This document shows, in pieces, positions 33,046 to 41,359 of a stretch of 64,000 nucleotides of DNA. Location of the stretch: the NCBI GenBank assembly GCA_017480225.1, contig JAFVBB010000001.1, forward strand, positions 62,001-126,000, read 5' to 3'. The notes below the pieces were generated by a model. It worked only from the letters and a program-made list of their open reading frames with translations, was not told the origin of the DNA and did not search any database. Made by a program: the position numbers and the translations under genes. The number at the start of each line of letters is the position of its first letter. Positions within the stretch are counted from its first letter, which is position 1. The stretch is from Bacteroidales bacterium. GTDB taxonomy: Bacteria; Bacteroidota; Bacteroidia; Bacteroidales; P3.

Positions 33046-33785
33046 GAAACATCGTCATCGTCGAGGACGAGTCGCTGGCCGCAGCCCACCTGGAGCAGGC
33101 TCTCCGCAACGTGCTGCCCGAGGCCAGGGTGCTGGCGGTGCTGCAAAGCATCGAGGAGTGCGCCGACTACTTCGGCGGCAGCCCCTCGCCCGCCCCCGAC
33201 CTCGTCTTTATGGACATCCACCTGGCCGACGGCTCGGCCTTCATCGTGTTCGACCGCGTGCGCATCGACTGCCCTGTGGTCTTCACCACCGCCTACGACC
33301 AGTATGCCCTCGACGCCTTCCGCAGCGGCGGCGTCGACTACCTGCTCAAGCCCATAGCGGAGGACGACCTGCGGCGCGCCGTGCAGAAGATAGAGCGGCT
33401 GGCCGGGGCCGGGGCTCCGCAGTCCAAGCCGGCGGCGCAGCGCGGCCACCAGTCGTTCCTCCTCATCCCCATGCAGAACCAACTGGTGCCGGTCGACCTG
33501 CGCAAGGTGGCCTGCATGTATGTCGAGGACCGCGTGACACACATCGTGATGGCCGAAGGGCGGGGCTACGTGGTCGACAGCCCGCTCGACACCCTTATGG
33601 AGCGGCTCGACCCAAGGCTCTTCTACCGCGCCAACCGGCAGTACATCGTGGCCCACAGCGCCATACGCAGCATCACCGTGATACCTCCGGGCAAGCTGAT
33701 GCTCACCCTTGCGGTGGCCACACCGGGGCCGGTGACCATCAGCAAGGCCAAGTCGCCCGAATTCAAGGAGTGGTACACCCTTTAG
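33042..33785 (+). CDS. LytTR response regulator
   Basis: 247 aa. The receiver domain (1-120) has acidic residues EDE (8-10), the phosphoacceptor Asp58 in LVFMDIHLADG, and the conserved Lys in YLLKPI. A linker leads to a LytTR DNA-binding domain (about 140-247) with VPVDLRKVACMYVEDRVTHIV and FYRANRQYIVAHSAI. It pairs with the preceding kinase. A 95-bp inverted 11-mer array begins 30 nt after its stop. Confidence 0.92.
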   Translation: MRNIVIVEDESLAAAHLEQALRNVLPEARVLAVLQSIEECADYFGGSPSPAPDLVFMDIHLADGSAFIVFDRVRIDCPVVFTTAYDQYALDAFRSGGVDYLLKPIAEDDLRRAVQKIERLAGAGAPQSKPAAQRGHQSFLLIPMQNQLVPVDLRKVACMYVEDRVTHIVMAEGRGYVVDSPLDTLMERLDPRLFYRANRQYIVAHSAIRSITVIPPGKLMLTLAVATPGPVTISKAKSPEFKEWYTL

Positions 33786-33814
33786 CGGCTGTCCGCAAAA
33801 CACGCCAGGACAGG

Positions 33815-33909
33815 CTGTTCTTCGATTGTTCTCCGATTGTTCTTCGATTGTTCTCCGATTATAAATCGAAGAACAATCGAAGAACAATCGGAGAACAATC
33901 GAAGAACAG
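33815..33909. repeat. 95-bp palindrome built of 11-nt units
   Basis: Two 46-nt arms (33815-33860 and 33864-33909) flank an ATA centre and match as reverse complements except at one position. Each arm is four tandem 11-mers: GTTCTTCGATT or GTTCTCCGATT on the left, AATCGAAGAAC or AATCGGAGAAC on the right. It lies between the response regulator stop and the adk motif. No T-run follows, so it is not a standard terminator. Architecture matches the seven dispersed elements, but the sequence differs. Confidence 0.95.
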
Positions 33910-33963
33910 ACGGCCCTGACACGGAGTCAGCGCTGCCCGGCGGGGGTTGCCGGGCGGGCCGCG

Positions 33964-33989
33964 CAATAAAGTGGTGGCTCCGCGCGTTA
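33964..33989 (+). promoter_or_regulatory. CAATAAA-N13-GCGTTA motif before adk
   Basis: GCGCAATAAA, 13-nt spacer, GCGTTATAAT; 30 nt before the adk ATG. It is the best-defined member of the shared motif set. Promoter function is inferred. Confidence 0.55.
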
Positions 33990-34019
33990 TAATCACGAAC
34001 ACAACAAAAACAAGACGCT

Positions 34020-34631
34020 ATGCTCAACATCGTCATCTTCGGCGCACCTGGCGCCGGCAAAGGCACACAGGCCGACCTTTTGGCCGAGAAATACGACCTG
34101 CTGCACATCTCTACCGGCGACCTGCTGCGGCAGGAGGTGGCCAAGGGCTCGCCGCTGGGGCAGCGGGCGCAGGCCATCATGAACCGCGGCGACCTGGTGG
34201 GCGACGACATAGTGGTGCAGCTGCTGGCGCAGGCGCTGCGCGGAGTGGCAGGCGGCGAGGGGCAGGAGCCCTCGGAATACAGGGGCTGCATCGTCGACGG
34301 TTTCCCGCGCACCGTGGCGCAGGCGCAGACGCTGGAGTTCCTGTTCTCGAAGCTGAGGCTTTCAATCGACGCCATCATTGCCATCGACGTGCCGCGCGAC
34401 GAGCTGGTGAGGCGCATACACGAGCGCGCCGCCATCAGCGGCCGCGCCGACGACACGGAGGAGGTCATCCGCCACCGCATAGAGCTCTACGACGAGCAGA
34501 CGCGTCCGGTGCTCGACTACTATCGCGTCAGCGGGCGGCTGGTCACCGTCGACGGCAGCGAACAGATAGCCGACACCAACACGCGCATCTGCAAGGTGAT
34601 GGATGTGTTGCTGCGCGGCGGCAAGCGGTAG
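34020..34631 (+). CDS. adk: Adenylate kinase
   Basis: 203 aa cytoplasmic enzyme interconverting ATP + AMP and 2 ADP. The P-loop GAPGAGKGTQ is at residues 8-17, the AMP-binding segment is HISTGDLLRQE, and VDGFPRTVAQAQ marks the CORE. The LID is the short form (RRIHERAAISGRADDTEEVIRHRI) without zinc cysteines, matching the ~200-aa length. The minus-strand regulator gene ends 8 nt beyond its stop, with no terminator visible between them. Confidence 0.96.
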   Translation: MLNIVIFGAPGAGKGTQADLLAEKYDLLHISTGDLLRQEVAKGSPLGQRAQAIMNRGDLVGDDIVVQLLAQALRGVAGGEGQEPSEYRGCIVDGFPRTVAQAQTLEFLFSKLRLSIDAIIAIDVPRDELVRRIHERAAISGRADDTEEVIRHRIELYDEQTRPVLDYYRVSGRLVTVDGSEQIADTNTRICKVMDVLLRGGKR

Positions 34632-34638
34632 GCGAGGC

Positions 34639-35787
34639 TCAACGGCCAGCCATCCACTCGTCGGGGCCGCAGTGCATCACGCGGCGGAAGGCCGCGTCGA
34701 AACGGTCGAGGTCGAGAAAACCGCAGCGGTGGGCCAGACGGGTGAGCCCCTCGCGGCCTGTGTAGCCGCCACCCTCGGCCGATAGCAGCAGCCCGGCGGC
34801 ATACTCCACACGCAGACCGTCGATGTAGTCGCCGAACTTGCCGCCGCTGAGGTGGTGCACACAGTCTATGACGTCATCCTCGGTCATCTTGAGGGTCGAC
34901 GCAAGCAAGAACACAGAGATGTCGGGGTCAAGGTAGGCCCGGCCGCCCTCCACGTGGTCGGCCAGCCTGCGCGAGGCCGCCTTGATGTTGTTGCGTGCCA
35001 GCACGCGCGCCGGATACTGCGGCAGCCGCTCGGCACCGTAGTCGAGCCTGTAGACATTCCAGCCGAGCAGCAGCGTCGCCGCCGCCGCCACCGCCGACCA
35101 CATGGCGGCCGCCCACACCCCCCTGGGCGAGGCAAACGGCCACGCCACGACCAGCACCGCATAGGAGGCCGCAAGCACCGCCTCGCACACCACCACGCCC
35201 CGAGCCCCTGCCGCACGGCGGCTGTTGCCCGCGTAGTAGTTGCCCAGCAGCCTGCCGAAGCCGCGCAGCCCCCTAAGTCCGGCCACGGCGGCCAGCACCG
35301 CCTCGGCCACGGCAACCGTGGCGAAAAGCCAGTAGTGCACGGCCACAATCACATTGTAGCGCCAGCTGCCCTCATAGAACTCGCCACCGTCGCCAGTGGC
35401 CGCGCGCGCCACCCACAGGCGGTACATGTCGGCTCCGCCCACCGCCACCGACGCGGCCATGAGCAGGGCCACCGTGGCGGGCACCGCCACAGCCAGCCTG
35501 GCCAGCAGCCCCACCCCGCGCGGACGCAGCAGCACAGCCAAGGCGCTGTACATCACCATCGGCGTGGCAAGCGCGGCAAGCATGTACATGATCACCAGCA
35601 GGTATTCCCCGCACAGGAAGGAATTGAAAAGGGTGCTGTAGAGCAGCATGGTGCAGCCCGAGGCCATCGACGACCCCATGAGCAGCCATTGCGCGCCCAG
35701 CACGCTGCGCTTGAAGAAAATCATGACCACAGGCCATAGCAGCGAAAGCAACCCCAGCACGAAATAGCATATGGCCACCGGCGTCAT
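34639..35787 (-). CDS. Membrane protein with C-terminal AraC-type HTH
   Basis: 382 aa. Residues 1-~250 hold about seven hydrophobic segments (for example YFVLGLLSLLWPVVMIFF, VAVPATVALLMAASVAV). The last ~95 residues resemble an AraC-type helix-turn-helix: DISVFLLASTLKMTEDDV, GDYIDGLRVEYAAGLL and LTRLAHRCGFLDLDRFDAAFRRVMHCGPDEW. It would act as a membrane-integrated transcription regulator. The real start is ATG 35787, overlapping the stop of the upstream membrane protein. The target genes are unknown. Confidence 0.8.
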   Translation of the reverse strand: MTPVAICYFVLGLLSLLWPVVMIFFKRSVLGAQWLLMGSSMASGCTMLLYSTLFNSFLCGEYLLVIMYMLAALATPMVMYSALAVLLRPRGVGLLARLAVAVPATVALLMAASVAVGGADMYRLWVARAATGDGGEFYEGSWRYNVIVAVHYWLFATVAVAEAVLAAVAGLRGLRGFGRLLGNYYAGNSRRAAGARGVVVCEAVLAASYAVLVVAWPFASPRGVWAAAMWSAVAAAATLLLGWNVYRLDYGAERLPQYPARVLARNNIKAASRRLADHVEGGRAYLDPDISVFLLASTLKMTEDDVIDCVHHLSGGKFGDYIDGLRVEYAAGLLLSAEGGGYTGREGLTRLAHRCGFLDLDRFDAAFRRVMHCGPDEWMAGR

Positions 35788-36587
35788 GACACGCCTCCTT
35801 TCATGCGGCCGCGCATGAGCAGCGCCAACTGCCTGGCGTCGACCCGCAGTGCGAACACGAAGCGCCCCACCATCCATTGCAGCGCAGAGAGCACCACAGC
35901 CGTGCCGATAAGCCAGTATTTGAAGTAGGCCGGGCGCGCCTCGACGAAGTAGAACGTGGCCGCGGCCAGCGGCAGGAAGCACCACACAACCGCGCTGACG
36001 GCACGGCTGTCGAGCTCGCCTCCGCCAACACTGTCGGCATAAAAGGTGTTGTAGCGCACGGCAAACAGCCTCACCTTGCAGCCAGCCGCGACAAGCACCG
36101 CGCACGAGTTTGCTACAAACAAGGCAGGAAAGACCATGCGGTCAACGACGAGGTGCACATTCCAGGCGGCGTCGCCCGGAACCATTGCGGCCGAGCCAGC
36201 GCGCCAGGCCTGGCACATGGCCTCGTAGCGCCTGGGGCCAATCGAGAACGATGTGGCCGTAAGCACCGCCATGAACAGCAACGGCACAGCCATGACCCAC
36301 CGCTGCCCCAGGCTCACCCCCCTGGGCTCGGCCAGTGAGCACGCCCCAAGAAAGCATACAGGCGCGCAGAACAAGGCCGACACCTCAAAGAAATAATCGT
36401 AGATGAACAGGCCGCCAGCGCGCCCACGGAAGTAGACGGCCAGCATTGACTCGGAAAAAGCCATGACCAGCATTGACACCGACAGCAGCAGCTGCGCCCT
36501 GGTGGGCCGGCGCGGGAGCAGCACCGTAAGCATTGACCACACCACGCTCACCAGCGCCGGAACGAAGAGGATGAAGTTCCACTTCAT
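35784..36587 (-). CDS. Polytopic membrane protein paired with the HTH protein
   Basis: 267 aa with about seven membrane segments (WNFILFVPALVSVVWSMLTVLL, FFEVSALFCAPVCFLGACSLA, WVMAVPLLFMAVLTATSF and others). Its layout parallels the membrane part of the next gene, including a late Arg-rich segment (RGRMKGG), but it lacks an HTH domain. It overlaps both ispG (ATGA) and the HTH gene (4 nt). It may be a sensor partner that arose by duplication and loss of the DNA-binding part; that is inference. Confidence 0.7.
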   Translation of the reverse strand: MKWNFILFVPALVSVVWSMLTVLLPRRPTRAQLLLSVSMLVMAFSESMLAVYFRGRAGGLFIYDYFFEVSALFCAPVCFLGACSLAEPRGVSLGQRWVMAVPLLFMAVLTATSFSIGPRRYEAMCQAWRAGSAAMVPGDAAWNVHLVVDRMVFPALFVANSCAVLVAAGCKVRLFAVRYNTFYADSVGGGELDSRAVSAVVWCFLPLAAATFYFVEARPAYFKYWLIGTAVVLSALQWMVGRFVFALRVDARQLALLMRGRMKGGVS

Positions 36588-37729
36588 CGGTGTGCGGCCT
36601 CCAGCTGGTCTGACTCTATCAGGCTCACCAGTTCGTCGACGGCGTCGCTTTGGTCAATGTCGCGCTTGACTATGTCCCTGCCCTTGTAGAGTGTGATTTT
36701 GCCCGCGCCCGAACCCACGTACCCATAGTCGGCATCGGCCATCTCGCCCGGGCCGTTGACGATGCACCCCATGACGCCGATCTTCACACCGGTCAGGTGT
36801 GCGGTGCGCAGCTTGATGTCGTGCAGAGCCTTCTGAATGTCATACTGCGTGCGTCCGCACGAGGGGCAGGCGATGTACTCGCATTGTGTGATTCTTGCGC
36901 CCACGGCCTGCAGTATGCCGTAGGCCACCGGCATCTCAGCCTCGGGCGGCTCAGTCAGCGACACACGTATGGTGTCGCCGATGCCGTCGAGGAGCAAGGC
37001 ACCGATTCCGGCCGCGCTCTTGAGGCGGGCCTGCTCGCCGTCGCCCGCCTCGGTGACGCCGAGGTGAATGGGGTAGTCCATGCCCATGGCGTGCATCTTG
37101 TCGACAAAGAGGCGCGTGCTCTCCACCATCACCTTGACGCTGCTGGCCTTCATGGAGAACACCAGCGAGTGGAAATCACGCCCCGCGCACACCTGCGCGA
37201 ACTCCAAGGCGCTTTGTGCCATGCCCTCTGGCGTGTTGCCGTAGCGGCTCACCACACGCTCGCTGAGCGAGCCGTGGTTGGTGCCAATGCGCATGGCGGT
37301 GCCATGGGTCTTGCAGATGTCAATGAGACGGCCCATGCGGTCGCCTATGCGGAGCAGCTCGTCGTTGTATTCCTGCTCGGTGAACTCGGTGCGTCCGGTG
37401 TTGCGGTCGGTGTAGTTGCCGGGGTTGACGCGCACCTTCTCCACCAGCGCGGCGGCCACCTCGGCAGCCTTGGGGTTGAAATGGATGTCGGCCACCAGCG
37501 GCACATCGCACCCCCGGCGCAGCAGTTCGTCCTTTATGCGCCCCAGGTTCTCGGCAGCACGTACATCGGGAGCCGTAATCCGCACCAGCTCGCACCCGGC
37601 CTCGACCATACGCAGAGCCTGCTCCACGGTGGCGCGGGTGTCCATTGTGTCGGTGTTGGTCATGCTCTGCACGCGCACCGGCGCGCCGCCACCCATGGCC
37701 AGACGGCCTATCATCACCCGGCGGCTCAT
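36584..37729 (-). CDS. ispG: 4-hydroxy-3-methylbut-2-enyl diphosphate synthase (short form)
   Basis: 381 aa 4Fe-4S enzyme of the MEP pathway converting MEcPP to HMBPP. The TIM-barrel part has VQSMTNTDTMD and VADIHFNP. The cluster cysteines are Cys288 and Cys291 (CPSCGRTQYD) and Cys322 (MGCIVNGPGE), with Glu329 as the additional ligand. There is no inserted domain between barrel and cluster domain (residues ~260-270), so it is the two-domain form; family knowledge says many Bacteroidetes have the ~600-aa three-domain form. It overlaps both neighbours by ATGA. Confidence 0.93.
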   Translation of the reverse strand: MSRRVMIGRLAMGGGAPVRVQSMTNTDTMDTRATVEQALRMVEAGCELVRITAPDVRAAENLGRIKDELLRRGCDVPLVADIHFNPKAAEVAAALVEKVRVNPGNYTDRNTGRTEFTEQEYNDELLRIGDRMGRLIDICKTHGTAMRIGTNHGSLSERVVSRYGNTPEGMAQSALEFAQVCAGRDFHSLVFSMKASSVKVMVESTRLFVDKMHAMGMDYPIHLGVTEAGDGEQARLKSAAGIGALLLDGIGDTIRVSLTEPPEAEMPVAYGILQAVGARITQCEYIACPSCGRTQYDIQKALHDIKLRTAHLTGVKIGVMGCIVNGPGEMADADYGYVGSGAGKITLYKGRDIVKRDIDQSDAVDELVSLIESDQLEAAHR

Positions 37730-38085
37730 GAGATGCGGGCAATGGTGCGCTGCAGCGAGAGCACCTGGCTCTTGAGCTGCTTTATCTGGTCCTGAAGGTT
37801 GGCGTTCTGGCTGCGCAGGCGGCGGTTCTCCTCTATGAGTTCCAGCTGCGTGGGCTCGCGCCGCTCTTCCTTGGCCTTCTTCACCGCACTGCCTATTGTC
37901 TCATCGTTGAAGGCCTTGGCAACACCCTGCTGGTCGGCCATCCTTATCAGCTCGCCGGGGGCGAATGGTATGTCGAACCCCGTCTCGTCCTCGACGTAGA
38001 CGCGCCCATCCTCCACCCTCTTCACGATGCCGCCTCCCACCGAGTTGAGGAACTTAACCTTGTCACCTATGTTGAATTGCTGCAT
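37726..38085 (-). CDS. DUF2027-like domain with coiled-coil tail
   Basis: 119 aa. The N-terminus IGDKVKFLNSVGGGIVKRV and YVEDETGFDIPF match the small beta domain (DUF2027) found at the start of Bacteroidetes Smr-domain proteins. Residues ~75-119 are a predicted coiled coil (LELIEENRRLRSQNANLQDQ). The Smr nuclease domain expected after DUF2027 is absent. ATG at 38085 lies 26 nt after mpl, and the stop overlaps ispG by ATGA. Function is unknown. Confidence 0.65.
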   Translation of the reverse strand: MQQFNIGDKVKFLNSVGGGIVKRVEDGRVYVEDETGFDIPFAPGELIRMADQQGVAKAFNDETIGSAVKKAKEERREPTQLELIEENRRLRSQNANLQDQIKQLKSQVLSLQRTIARIS

Positions 38086-38111
38086 GTTTATGTCGTTTTT
38101 AGTGGTTTCTG

Positions 38112-39455
38112 CTATAGTATCTCGTCGGCCAGGGCCGCAAAGTCGATGCCGTCGAAGTTGCCGCTGCTCATCATGAGCAGGTTGGTGTTCTCCCACCGCT
38201 CGGCCTTGACGCGCGCCACCAGCGCCGCGCTGTCGGAGAAAACCTCTACGCCGTCGCCGAATGCCCTGGCCACATTGGCCGGGTCAAGGGGAGGCAGCTT
38301 CTTCAGCCGCAACGCATGATTGCTGAAGTAGACGAGGCGCACATCGGCCTGATCCATCGTGTGGGCATACTGCACAAGGAACTCCTGAGTCAGCGAGCTG
38401 AACGTATGCAGCTCCATGCAGGCTACCAGCCTGCGGCCAGGATACTGCTCACGCATGGCCGCCACGGTGGCGCGTAGCTTCGAAGGGGCATGGGCGAAGT
38501 CCTTGTAGACTGCACAGCCTGCCGTTTGCTTCACCAGTTCGAGCCGCTTGCTTGCGCCACGGAAGCTGGCTATGGCCTGGTCGAACTGGCGGTCGTCGAC
38601 GCCGACCGTGCGGCAGGCCAGCCGCGCGGCGGTGAGGTTGAGCAGGTTGTGGCGGCCAAAAACCCCCAGGCGCGTGCCGCCGATGACGGTTACGCCGTCC
38701 TCGACACTGTAGTCCGGGCAGCGATAGGGCAGCTTGCTGATGTCGCCACGCCTGTTCTCGGCGACCACACGGCGCACCTCCGCATCCTCGTCGCAGTATA
38801 TCAGCGTGCCGCCGGGCTCCACCAGGTCAATAAACTTTGCGAACTGGCCGCGATAGTCGTCGAAGGTCGGGAACACATTCACGTGGTCCCACTCAATGCC
38901 GGTGACGATGGCCACGTGCGGATGGTAGAGGTGCATCTTGGGCCTGGGGTCGAGCGGCGAGGTGAGGTACTCGTCGCCCTCCACCACCATCACCCTGGCC
39001 GTGTCGGAGAGGCGCACCATCACGTCGAAGCCCTCCAGCTGCGCACCCACCATATAGTCGGCCTCGATGCCCACACACCGCAGCACATGCAATATCATGG
39101 CCGTGGTGGTGGTCTTGCCGTGCGAGCCCGCCACCACGATGCGCTTCTTGTCTTTCGACTGCTCGTAGAGGTACTCCGGGTAACTGTAAATCTTCAGCCC
39201 AAGTTCGCGGGCACGCAGCAACTCCGGGTTGTCGGCGCGGGCGTGCATACCCAGCACCACAGCGTCGAGGCCAGCGGTAATACGCTCCGGGTGCCACCCC
39301 ATGGCGTCGGGCAGCAGGCCGCAGGCGGCCAGCCTCGAGCGCGCGGGGTCGAATATCTCGTCGTCGCTGCCAGTCACCTCCACCCCCTTGCGGGCAAGCG
39401 CAATGGCCAGGTTGTGCATGGCCGAGCCTCCGATAGCTATAAAATGGACTTTCAT
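38112..39455 (-). CDS. mpl: UDP-MurNAc:tripeptide ligase Mpl
   Basis: 447 aa Mur-ligase-family enzyme that reattaches recycled L-Ala-gamma-D-Glu-meso-DAP to UDP-MurNAc. The N-terminal Rossmann part starts MKVHFIAIGGSAMHNLAIAL, the P-loop is GSHGKTTTT (110-117), and VEGDEYLTSPLDPRPKMHLY and GIEWDHVNVF match Mpl rather than MurC. The central VYKDFAHAPSKLRATV carries the catalytic His. ATG at 39455 follows a CAATAAA-N12-GCGTTT motif by 25 nt. It implies meso-DAP peptidoglycan. Confidence 0.9.
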   Translation of the reverse strand: MKVHFIAIGGSAMHNLAIALARKGVEVTGSDDEIFDPARSRLAACGLLPDAMGWHPERITAGLDAVVLGMHARADNPELLRARELGLKIYSYPEYLYEQSKDKKRIVVAGSHGKTTTTAMILHVLRCVGIEADYMVGAQLEGFDVMVRLSDTARVMVVEGDEYLTSPLDPRPKMHLYHPHVAIVTGIEWDHVNVFPTFDDYRGQFAKFIDLVEPGGTLIYCDEDAEVRRVVAENRRGDISKLPYRCPDYSVEDGVTVIGGTRLGVFGRHNLLNLTAARLACRTVGVDDRQFDQAIASFRGASKRLELVKQTAGCAVYKDFAHAPSKLRATVAAMREQYPGRRLVACMELHTFSSLTQEFLVQYAHTMDQADVRLVYFSNHALRLKKLPPLDPANVARAFGDGVEVFSDSAALVARVKAERWENTNLLMMSSGNFDGIDFAALADEIL

Positions 39456-39480
39456 CGCCTCCAATGTTGAGTTTGCACAG

Positions 39481-39505
39481 AAACGCGACGCGCCGCCATT
39501 TATTG
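39481..39505 (-). promoter_or_regulatory. CAATAAA-N12-GCGTTT motif before mpl
   Basis: On the minus strand GCGCAATAAA, 12-nt spacer, GCGTTT; 25 nt before the mpl ATG. Member of the shared motif set; promoter function inferred. Confidence 0.5.
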
Positions 39506-39579
39506 CGCGACGCGCCATAAAAAAAGCTCAGAGTGAACGCCTGCCGGCAAGCCGGAGGCACAGACGGGGATGCCCGCGG

Positions 39580-40458
39580 TCAGTCCTCGTGCGAATAGCC
39601 GAAAGAGCGCAGGGCACGGTCGCTGTTGCGCCAGTCCTTCAGCACCTTGATGTGCAGCGAGAGGAAGCAGCGCTTGCCGGTGAACTCCTCGATGTCGCGG
39701 CGCGACTCGATGCCCAGCTTCTTGATGGCCTTGCCCTGGTGGCCTATCAGGATGGCCTTCTGCGACTCGCGCTCCACGTAGATGAGGCACGAGATGTTGT
39801 CGATGCCGTCGCGCTCCTCATAGCTCTCCACGGCCACCTCGCAGCTGTAGGGTATCTCCTTCTGGTAGTAGAGCAGTATCTTCTCGCGCACGATCTCGCT
39901 CACGAAGAAGCGCATGGTCTGGTCGGTGAGCTCATCCTGCGGGAAGTAGGCCGGATGCTCGGGCAGCAGCTCCATGATGCGGTCGAAGATGGGGCGCAGG
40001 TTGAAACCCTCGGTGGCCGAGCAAGGCACCACCGTGGCGCGGGGTATCAGCCTTTGCCAGTGCTCTATGCGCTCGCTCACCGACTGCTGGTCGGACAGGT
40101 CGATCTTGTTGATGGCCACAATGACCGGCACCGTGCTTTCCACCACGCGGCCCAGCACCTGGCGGTTCTTCGGCTCCTCGCCCAGCTGGGTCACCAGCAG
40201 GAAGACGTCGGCGTCCTGCAGCGCGGTGCCCACAAAGCCCATCATCTGCTCGTGCAGCTTGTTGTGGGGGTTGACAATGCCGGGCGTGTCGGTGTACACT
40301 ATCTGGAAACCGTCGCCGTTGACGATGCCCATCACCCTCTTGCGGGTGGTCTGCGCCTTGCTGGTGATGATGCTCAACCGCTCGCCCACGAGGGCGTTCA
40401 TCAGTGTCGACTTGCCCACGTTGGGGTTGCCGATGATGTTGACAAATCCTGCCTTCAT
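39580..40458 (-). CDS. era: GTPase Era
   Basis: 292 aa essential GTPase for 16S rRNA maturation and 30S assembly. G1 GNPNVGKST is at 10-18, G3 DTPGIVNP near 57-64, and G4 NKID near 125. The C-terminal KH domain has REKILLYYQKEIPYSCEV and the GxxG-like HQGKAIKKLG. It follows the YD-type hypothetical gene by 4 nt on the same strand. Confidence 0.96.
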   Translation of the reverse strand: MKAGFVNIIGNPNVGKSTLMNALVGERLSIITSKAQTTRKRVMGIVNGDGFQIVYTDTPGIVNPHNKLHEQMMGFVGTALQDADVFLLVTQLGEEPKNRQVLGRVVESTVPVIVAINKIDLSDQQSVSERIEHWQRLIPRATVVPCSATEGFNLRPIFDRIMELLPEHPAYFPQDELTDQTMRFFVSEIVREKILLYYQKEIPYSCEVAVESYEERDGIDNISCLIYVERESQKAILIGHQGKAIKKLGIESRRDIEEFTGKRCFLSLHIKVLKDWRNSDRALRSFGYSHED

Positions 40459-40462
40459 GCCT

Positions 40463-41242
40463 TTAGAAGTACTCTATCTGCCTCACGGTGGTGTAGGTGG
40501 GGAGCATACGGTCGCCCAGCATGTCGTATTCGGTGCAGGTGGTCCAGTTGCCGTGCGAGTCGTACTCGCGGCGATAGATGGTCACGCTCATCTCCGGCTC
40601 CTCCTCGGTGTAGTCATAGAGGGTGTAGCTGGTGGGGTAGCCCTTGTCGTCGTATTCCCAGCGCTTCTCCTGCACCTTCTGCCGCGAGCGGTCGTAGACC
40701 ACGGCCTTCTGCACCGTGCCGTCGGGGTTGAAGGTGTACACCTCGCGCTTGAAGACGTTGTTGCGGTGGTCGTTGAACGAGCGCTGGCTGATGCGACCCT
40801 CCTTGTCGTGAGCCAGCAGCAGGCGGCTCTCCACCTGGCGCTCGGCGTCCTCCACGTAAATCTCGGTCAGCGTGAGGTCGGCGTTGTAGACGTAGTAGGT
40901 GCGCCCCACCACATCCTCGCGGTTGTCGACGATGTGCTCCAGCGTGGTGAGCCCGAAGCCGTCGTGCTTGTAGCGGGTGCGGAAGATGACATCCTCGGCC
41001 ACCGACAGGTAGGTCTGTGAGCGGCGCTGCCCGTTCTGCTTGTATTCGGTCACCAGGTGCTCCAGCTGCTCGCCGCGCTCCAACTGGTCGCGCAGGTTGA
41101 GGTGCGCCTCGTACATCACCGCGTCGATGCGCTTCACGCTGCCGTGCAGCTCGTCGTCCTGGCGGTCGCGCCCCGTCTGCGCCGCCGCGCCGCCGCACAG
41201 CGCCAGCGCGGCCATTATGGCAACAAATCTGTCTATCCTCAT
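40463..41242 (-). CDS. Secreted protein with YD/MORN-like beta repeats
   Basis: 259 aa, function unknown. A signal peptide MRIDRFVAIMAALALCGGAAAQ is followed by repeated short beta hairpins: TRYKHDGFGLTTLEHIVDN, RTYYVYNADLTLTEIYVED, REVYTFNPDGTVQKAVVYD and KRWEYDDKGYPTSYTLYD. These resemble the YD- or YwqK-type repeats that are common in Bacteroidetes secreted proteins. It starts 27 nt after a CAATAAA-N13-GCGTTA motif and is followed by era. Confidence 0.75.
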   Translation of the reverse strand: MRIDRFVAIMAALALCGGAAAQTGRDRQDDELHGSVKRIDAVMYEAHLNLRDQLERGEQLEHLVTEYKQNGQRRSQTYLSVAEDVIFRTRYKHDGFGLTTLEHIVDNREDVVGRTYYVYNADLTLTEIYVEDAERQVESRLLLAHDKEGRISQRSFNDHRNNVFKREVYTFNPDGTVQKAVVYDRSRQKVQEKRWEYDDKGYPTSYTLYDYTEEEPEMSVTIYRREYDSHGNWTTCTEYDMLGDRMLPTYTTVRQIEYF

Positions 41243-41269
41243 TGCATTCTTTGTTCTGTTTGCTGCTGG

Positions 41270-41295
41270 TAACGCTGCCGAGGCTCCTTTTATTG
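41270..41295 (-). promoter_or_regulatory. CAATAAA-N13-GCGTTA motif before the era unit
   Basis: On the minus strand GCGCAATAAA, 13-nt spacer, GCGTTA; 27 nt before the ATG at 41242. Member of the shared motif set; promoter function inferred. Confidence 0.5.
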
Positions 41296-41359
41296 CGCAC
41301 GCGCCACTTTTTTTATGTCCCTGCCCCTAAAAAACACCTCATGCGGCAGCCCAAAGCCA

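Noticed and set aside
33815..33909. Ordinary rho-independent terminator for the LytTR operon
   Set aside because: The arms are far longer than needed, built of repeated 11-mers, and no T-run follows on either strand.
39518..39579. Terminator after era
   Set aside because: A run of seven T follows on the minus strand, but the preceding stem is imperfect and several folds compete, so I did not list it.
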